NCBI GenBank assembly: GCA_036156195.1
Contig: JAYZUZ010000012.1
Coordinates: forward strand, 496,001 to 560,000
DNA: 64,000 nt
Reading direction: 5' to 3'
From: Abyssibacter sp036156195
GTDB taxonomy: Bacteria > Pseudomonadota > Gammaproteobacteria > Nevskiales > OUC007
The first letter of the stretch is position 1. Every line of letters starts with the position of its first letter. Below are positions 59,993 through 64,000 of the stretch, in pieces. Both the position numbers and the translations under genes were made by a program. The notes under the pieces were generated by a model, which was not told the DNA's origin, searched no databases, and saw only the letters and a program-made list of their open reading frames with translations.

Positions 59993-60448
59993 TCAGTTGT
60001 CGTCCGAGCCAGAATCAAGCCCGGGCAGCTCACAGTCGGCATGCCTCGGGTAGCTCGGGACGGCGAGCAATAATTCATCGGTGACTGCCTCAAGCACTTC
60101 GAAGCGGTCACCCTCTAACACAATAGGTTCGGCGTCTTCGTCGACCTCCGCCGAATCCGAAGCCACCAATTGCCAGAACACCTGGCTTTCGATCCTGTGT
60201 TCCATGCTGCCCATGCAACGCTGGCACTGCAGCGAGGCCAGCGCCACAATATGGCCCGTGACTTCTGCGGGTCTGGCGGCCGAGCGAAACTCGGGAACGG
60301 TCAGACACGCGGACACTTCAGCCGGTCGAAGCAGTTCGACACCGGCTTCCAGCAGGCGCGGCATACGCTCACCAGCAACCGTTCCATCCAGTTGCTGCTT
60401 AGCTCGGGCACGCGCCAGATCAATCCAAACCGGCAAAGGGCGCTGCAT
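59993..60448 (-). CDS. yceD: YceD/DUF177 family protein
   Basis: 151 aa. DUF177 proteins are linked to 23S rRNA accumulation and regularly precede rpmF. Here the conserved CQRCMGSMEHRI motif (about residues 70-90) is present, plus the C-terminal acidic DCELPGLDSGSDDN. Ten nt to rpmF. The ATG start (60448-60446) overlaps the maf start on the other strand in a CATG, so its promoter must lie in or beyond maf coding sequence. Confidence 0.92.
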   Translation of the reverse strand: MQRPLPVWIDLARARAKQQLDGTVAGERMPRLLEAGVELLRPAEVSACLTVPEFRSAARPAEVTGHIVALASLQCQRCMGSMEHRIESQVFWQLVASDSAEVDEDAEPIVLEGDRFEVLEAVTDELLLAVPSYPRHADCELPGLDSGSDDN

Positions 60449-61100
60449 GGCGCGCGCGATGATAGTGATGAGCGCAGATCAAGTCAAAGAAAACCCTGAG
60501 ATTCCAGCCGATTCCGGCCCCGCCCGCGCCCCGTTAATCCTTGCTTCAAGCTCGCGCTATCGCCTGGAGATGATCGGCCGCCTACAGGTTCCGGTGCGCA
60601 CGGACGCGCCGAATATCGACGAGTCCCCGCTGGCGGGCGAAACACCGATCGAGCTCGCCATCCGGCTGGCCCGCCACAAGGCCACCCATGTGGCGCAACG
60701 GCATCCGGGGCACTGGGTCCTGGGCAGTGACCAAGTGGCCATGCTGGGCGACCAACCGCTGGGCAAGCCGGGCACGATCGAGCGCGCACGTGATCAGTTG
60801 CGCGCCTGCTCCGGCCAAACAGTTCGATTTCTTACGGCCATGCATTTAATGGGTCCCGGCGATGCGAGCCACGCCCATCTCGACACCACGTCCGTGCGTT
60901 TCCGCCGTTTGAGCGAGGACGCAATCGAGGACTATCTGCGCCGCGAGCCAGCACTGGACTGCGCGGGCAGCTTCAAGTCGGAAGGGCTCGGCATCGCCTT
61001 GACCGAAGCGATTGAGACGGAGGACCCCACGGCACTGATCGGCCTACCACTCATCGCCCTGGCACGCATGCTTCGGGACGTCGGGTTGTTACCAGCCTAG
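60447..61100 (+). CDS. maf: Maf-family nucleotide pyrophosphatase (YceF type)
   Basis: House-cleaning pyrophosphatase, YceF subtype hydrolyses m7GTP. 217 aa if the ATG at 60447 is used; AAAGGG lies 6 nt upstream. In-frame ATGs at 60459 and 60468 are alternatives and would shorten the protein to about 210. Motifs: LILASSSRYRLEMI near the N-terminus, VLGSDQVAMLG (catalytic Asp), and CAGSFKSEGLGIAL. The start codons of maf and yceD overlap on opposite strands. Confidence 0.92.
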   Translation: MARAMIVMSADQVKENPEIPADSGPARAPLILASSSRYRLEMIGRLQVPVRTDAPNIDESPLAGETPIELAIRLARHKATHVAQRHPGHWVLGSDQVAMLGDQPLGKPGTIERARDQLRACSGQTVRFLTAMHLMGPGDASHAHLDTTSVRFRRLSEDAIEDYLRREPALDCAGSFKSEGLGIALTEAIETEDPTALIGLPLIALARMLRDVGLLPA

Positions 61101-61103
61101 ACC

Positions 61104-61137
61104 CCGGCGCTCTCACGCACCGGGGGCCTAGCGCCGG
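61104..61137. terminator. hairpin between convergent maf and HAD phosphatase
   Basis: Perfect 8-bp arms CCGGCGCT (61104-61111) and AGCGCCGG (61130-61137) with an 18-nt loop; the right arm covers part of the phosphatase stop codon. Same layout as the epmA-side hairpin. No T-tract. Confidence 0.45.
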
Positions 61138-61796
61138 CGACCCTGGGCATCCAGCCAGCCGGGCAGTTCGGCCACATGCGGCAACAAGCCAAGCGGCCTG
61201 CAGCGGCGCAGCGTCTGGGCGTCGTGCACCCCGCACAGGACACCGATGGCCGCAACACGCGCGTTCTGCGCCATGGCCAGGTCGTATTCGCTGTCACCGA
61301 TCATCAACGCCCGTTCAGCCGGCGTGTCGGTTTCCCAGAGCAATTCCTCGAGCATGTCCGGGGCGGGTTTCGAGGGCGCTTCGTCGACCGTGCGCGTCGC
61401 TGCGAAAAACTGCCGTAAGCCACTGGCATCGAGCGCAGCCTCCAGGCCCTGTCGCCCCTTTCCCGTCGCGACGGCCAGCGTGACACCATCGGCAGCCAAC
61501 TGGGCGAGCGTAGCCTCGACCTGGGGAAACAGCGGTGCTTGCTCAAAGCGCGCAGGCCCCCGCCGTTGTTGGTAATCCACCAGTCTTGGCTCCAGTTGTT
61601 CCCGACTGTGATCGGGGAACAGCACGGCAAGCGCCTCCCAGAGGCCGAGGCCGATGAGCGTGGAGATCTCGTCGTCGTGCCGCTCAGGCAGATCCAGCTC
61701 GGCAATGGCTTCCTGCATGGCATCAACGATGCGCCCGGTTGAATCGGCCAGCGTGCCGTCCCAGTCGAACACGATCAGGTCATAGGGACGGGTCAT
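61128..61796 (-). CDS. HAD-superfamily phosphatase (Gph-like)
   Basis: 222 aa from ATG 61796 (MTRPYDLIVFDWDGTLADSTG). HAD motifs: I DWDGTLADS (nucleophile Asp), II ATGKGRQGLEAAL (Thr), III Lys in SKPAPDML, IV IGDSEYDLAMAQNA. Cap domain C1 after motif I. Probably a phosphoglycolate or sugar-phosphate phosphatase, as annotated in the rne-rluC-HAD order of Pseudomonas; the substrate is not known. ATGA overlap with the rluC stop (61793-61796). Confidence 0.92.
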   Translation of the reverse strand: MTRPYDLIVFDWDGTLADSTGRIVDAMQEAIAELDLPERHDDEISTLIGLGLWEALAVLFPDHSREQLEPRLVDYQQRRGPARFEQAPLFPQVEATLAQLAADGVTLAVATGKGRQGLEAALDASGLRQFFAATRTVDEAPSKPAPDMLEELLWETDTPAERALMIGDSEYDLAMAQNARVAAIGVLCGVHDAQTLRRCRPLGLLPHVAELPGWLDAQGRRR

Positions 61797-62716
61797 GTTG
61801 CGCCATCGAGAAGGCTTAGAAAGGCATCCGGGACGGATGCGCTGATTTCCAACAACTTGCCCGCCTCGCGGTGGACCAGCCGCATTCGCCAGGCATGCAG
61901 ACACAGCCGCCCCGGCTCAACCTGCGCGTCACGGTCGGCATCCCCGTATTTAAGGTCGCCGACGACCGGATACCCAATGCTGGCCGCATGCACCCGAATC
62001 TGATGCGTCCTGCCGGTATCGATCTGGGCTTCCAGCAAACTCATCTGAGGCCGCCTGTCCAGCGCATCAAAATGCGTGACAGCCCGCTTGCCGCCCTCGT
62101 CCGCGCGCACCGTACGCTCGCCCCCCTGCCGTGCGTGCACGTCCAGCGACGCGTCTACCGTACGCAATCCGCCGCGCCAACGGCCGTGGACCAGCACCTG
62201 GTAGTGCTTCTCCGTTTTCGGATGGTTCAGCGCCTGCCGGGCACGGCGCAGGGGCTCGCCCCGACGCGCACAGACCAGCACACCACTGGTTTCGCGGTCG
62301 AGACGATGCACAAGATCGTAGTCCTGCCCGTGGCTGACCCGTAGACACTCGATCACCCCATGCGGAACGCCTGAGCCGCCATGCACGGCAATGCCCTCAG
62401 GCTTATCCAGGACGATAAAGTCGCCGTCGACATCAATAATGGCCTCACGCACCCGGTGCACCAACCGGTCCGGCGGCGGCCCGGCATCGCGCTCGGCCGT
62501 CCGAACCGGCGGAATCCTGACCTGGTCGCCGGTTGCCACGCGTGTGCTGGGTTTGACCCGACCGCCGTTGCAGCGCACCTGGCCGCTTGAGAGCAGGCGG
62601 TACACATGAGAACGCGGCACACCCTTGAGCTGGCCGAGCAACAAGTTGTCGATACGTTGGCCGTCTTCGGCCGCGGTGACGGCGTGGTACCGCACCTTTG
62701 GAGAATTCTGTGGCAA
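61793..62716 (-). CDS. rluC: 23S rRNA pseudouridine synthase RluC
   Basis: Modifies U955, U2504 and U2580 (E. coli numbering) of 23S rRNA. 307 aa. N-terminal S4 domain (about 15-75, GQRIDNLLLGQLKGVPRSHVYRLLSSG), catalytic motif VHRLDRETSGVLVCAR with the active Asp, then the RluA-type HQIRVHAASIGYPVVGD. Divergent from rne, coupled to the HAD phosphatase. Confidence 0.95.
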   Translation of the reverse strand: MPQNSPKVRYHAVTAAEDGQRIDNLLLGQLKGVPRSHVYRLLSSGQVRCNGGRVKPSTRVATGDQVRIPPVRTAERDAGPPPDRLVHRVREAIIDVDGDFIVLDKPEGIAVHGGSGVPHGVIECLRVSHGQDYDLVHRLDRETSGVLVCARRGEPLRRARQALNHPKTEKHYQVLVHGRWRGGLRTVDASLDVHARQGGERTVRADEGGKRAVTHFDALDRRPQMSLLEAQIDTGRTHQIRVHAASIGYPVVGDLKYGDADRDAQVEPGRLCLHAWRMRLVHREAGKLLEISASVPDAFLSLLDGAT

Positions 62717-62975
62717 ACTAGCTCCGCTGAATGACCGTTATGATCGTCATCACAGCCCGACCCACCACGATAGAGACACCTTCTTAGGTGGCGCCGGTGG
62801 GCAGATCGGCCCGTCTACCGTAGATCTTACTCTGATCACACGTTCCTGGGATTCCGACTGCACCAAATCGAAGCTGGTGTGCGCAGCTACCACTCGCGCG
62901 CACGCCGCACAGGGATAAATCGCGCTCCCCTCCGCTGAGCAGACGGTTCGAGCGCGCAACAGGATTAACGACAAC
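62717..62975 (+). promoter_or_regulatory. rluC-rne divergent region and long rne leader
   Basis: 259 bp without a gene. In E. coli the rne mRNA has a long, structured 5' leader that RNase E itself cleaves for autoregulation; a leader of comparable position is likely here, but I cannot confirm the conserved hairpin by eye. A -10-like TATGAT is at 62739-62744, with no convincing -35. GGTTCGAG near 62944 resembles a tRNA T-loop but has no tRNA around it. Confidence 0.35.
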
Positions 62976-64000
62976 ATGAAACGCATTCTCGTGAACGCAA
63001 CGCAGCGCGAAGAGCTGCGCGTTGCGATCGTCGATGGACAGCGTCTGATCGATCTCGACATCGAGATGGAACAGCGCCAAAGCCGCAAGGCCAATGTCTA
63101 CAAGGCTCGCATCACCCGGCTCGAACCCAGTCTCGAGGCTGCATTCGTCGAGTACGGGGGCGACCGGCACGGCTTTCTCCCCCTCAAGGAAATCTCGCGC
63201 AGCTACTTCGTGAAGGATCCGGGCGAGGGTCGGCCGGACATCAAGAAAGTGCTGAAGGAAGGCCAGGAGCTCATCGTCCAGGTCGAAAAGGAAGAGCGCG
63301 GCACCAAGGGGGCGGCACTGACCACCTACCTCAGCCTCGCAGGCCGATTCCTGGTCCTCATGCCGAATAACCCGCGAGCCGGCGGCGTTTCACGCCGGGT
63401 CGAGGGCGAAGACCGCTCCGAACTCCGCGAAGCCATGGCGCAGCTGGAAATCCCCAACGGCATGGGCGTCATTGCACGCACCGCTGGCATGGGACGAAGC
63501 GCGGAAGAACTGCAATGGGATCTCAACTACCTCATTGAGTTGTGGACAGCCATCGAACGCGCTTCAGGCGAAATCAAGGCTCCACATCTGATCTACCAGG
63601 AATCCAGCATCATTATCCGTGCGTTGCGTGACTACCTGCGCCCGGATATCAATGAAATCCTGATCGATAATCCCAAGCTGCACGCCCAGGCCCAGGAGTT
63701 CATGCAGGCGGTCATGCCGCAGAACCTGAGCAAGCTGAAGTTCTACGACGATCGTATTCCGCTGTTCTCGCGCTACCAGATCGAAAGCCAGATCGAAACG
63801 GCCTACCAGCGTGAAGTGCGCCTGCCTTCGGGTGGCTCGATTGTCATCGACTACACCGAAGCCCTGACGGCCATCGACATCAACTCGGCGCGGGCCACAG
63901 GCGGCGCGAGCATCGAGGAAACGGCCCTTAACACCAACCTCGAAGCAGCCGATGAGATCGCCCGCCAGCTCAAGCTGCGTGACCTTGGCGGCCTGATCGT
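62976..64000 (+). CDS. rne: ribonuclease E (N-terminal part; continues past window)
   Basis: Endoribonuclease and scaffold of the RNA degradosome. ATG 62976 starts MKRILVNATQREELRVAIVDG. About 341 residues are present: the S1/RNase H-like start, the AFVEYGGDRHGFLPLKEIS S1 block, the 5' sensor region, and the DNase-I-like start with LTAIDINSARATGG, whose Asp is the first catalytic ligand. The frame is open at the window end with no stop, so truncation is just the boundary. Strong match to the RNase E/G N-terminus; the length beyond tells RNase E from RNase G, but position next to rluC and the long leader support rne. Confidence 0.95.
   Translation, partial: MKRILVNATQREELRVAIVDGQRLIDLDIEMEQRQSRKANVYKARITRLEPSLEAAFVEYGGDRHGFLPLKEISRSYFVKDPGEGRPDIKKVLKEGQELIVQVEKEERGTKGAALTTYLSLAGRFLVLMPNNPRAGGVSRRVEGEDRSELREAMAQLEIPNGMGVIARTAGMGRSAEELQWDLNYLIELWTAIERASGEIKAPHLIYQESSIIIRALRDYLRPDINEILIDNPKLHAQAQEFMQAVMPQNLSKLKFYDDRIPLFSRYQIESQIETAYQREVRLPSGGSIVIDYTEALTAIDINSARATGGASIEETALNTNLEAADEIARQLKLRDLGGLI

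Noticed and set aside
62940..62955. tRNA-like T-loop GGTTCGAG upstream of rne
   Set aside because: No acceptor, D or anticodon stems surround it; it is within the probable rne leader.

Overview
The window reads as a stretch of conserved chromosome from a GC-rich gammaproteobacterium outside the Enterobacteriaceae. Several blocks follow gene orders known from Pseudomonas and relatives: leuC-leuD-leuB-asd-fimV-truA-trpF; ftsK-lolA-rarA-crcB-serS; aat-bpt-infA next to clpA-clpS; and rne-rluC-HAD phosphatase-maf-yceD-rpmF-plsX. A FimV, a FimX-like protein and type II secretion genes indicate an envelope with type IV pilus or T2SS machinery. I cannot name the genus. The sequence shows no insertion sequence, prophage, CRISPR array, rRNA or tRNA gene. 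Coding density is very high, with many 1-4 nt start/stop overlaps, and no gene-free stretch exceeds 300 bases.

Layout. 1-10.1 kb (minus strand): leucine biosynthesis (leuCDB), asd, the polar-hub protein fimV, an unexpected EcfT-like membrane protein, truA and the 5' part of trpF. A divergent LysR gene at 10.1 kb faces leuC across an intergenic region with three 15-bp palindromes. 11-15.4 kb: a PleD-like response-regulator diguanylate cyclase, an MFS transporter, aroC and prmB. 15.4-19.2 kb: a coupled plus-strand operon of a SCO1 protein, psd, a DUF6502 protein and a DUF5666 lipoprotein candidate. 19.2-23.9 kb: the EF-P modification set (epmA, efp, epmB) with a FimX-like c-di-GMP effector coupled to epmB. 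23.9-29.1 kb: htpX, parC, parE. 29.3-32.4 kb: xseB-ispA-dxs (isoprenoid precursors). 32.4-37.9 kb: a membrane-anchored NUC1-type nuclease coupled to cysG, then cysB, cysI and a DUF934 gene (sulfite reduction).

38-44.3 kb: six-gene minus-strand operon ftsK-lolA-vanZ-like-rarA-crcB-serS, with a palindrome at the predicted ftsK transcription start. 44.5-50.4 kb: a small unknown protein, a FemAB-like GNAT protein, then an almost complete N-degron pathway (aat, bpt, clpA, clpS) plus infA. 50.5-58.6 kb: a CHASE2 adenylate cyclase divergent from gspC-D-E-F; gspG-N do not follow. 58.6-64 kb: yceD-rpmF-plsX, maf, a HAD phosphatase, rluC and the first third of rne.

The least explained parts are the DUF6502-DUF5666 pair in the psd operon, the EcfT-like gene between fimV and truA, the FemAB-like gene beside two aminoacyl-tRNA-protein transferases, and the palindromes at leuC/lysR and ftsK.
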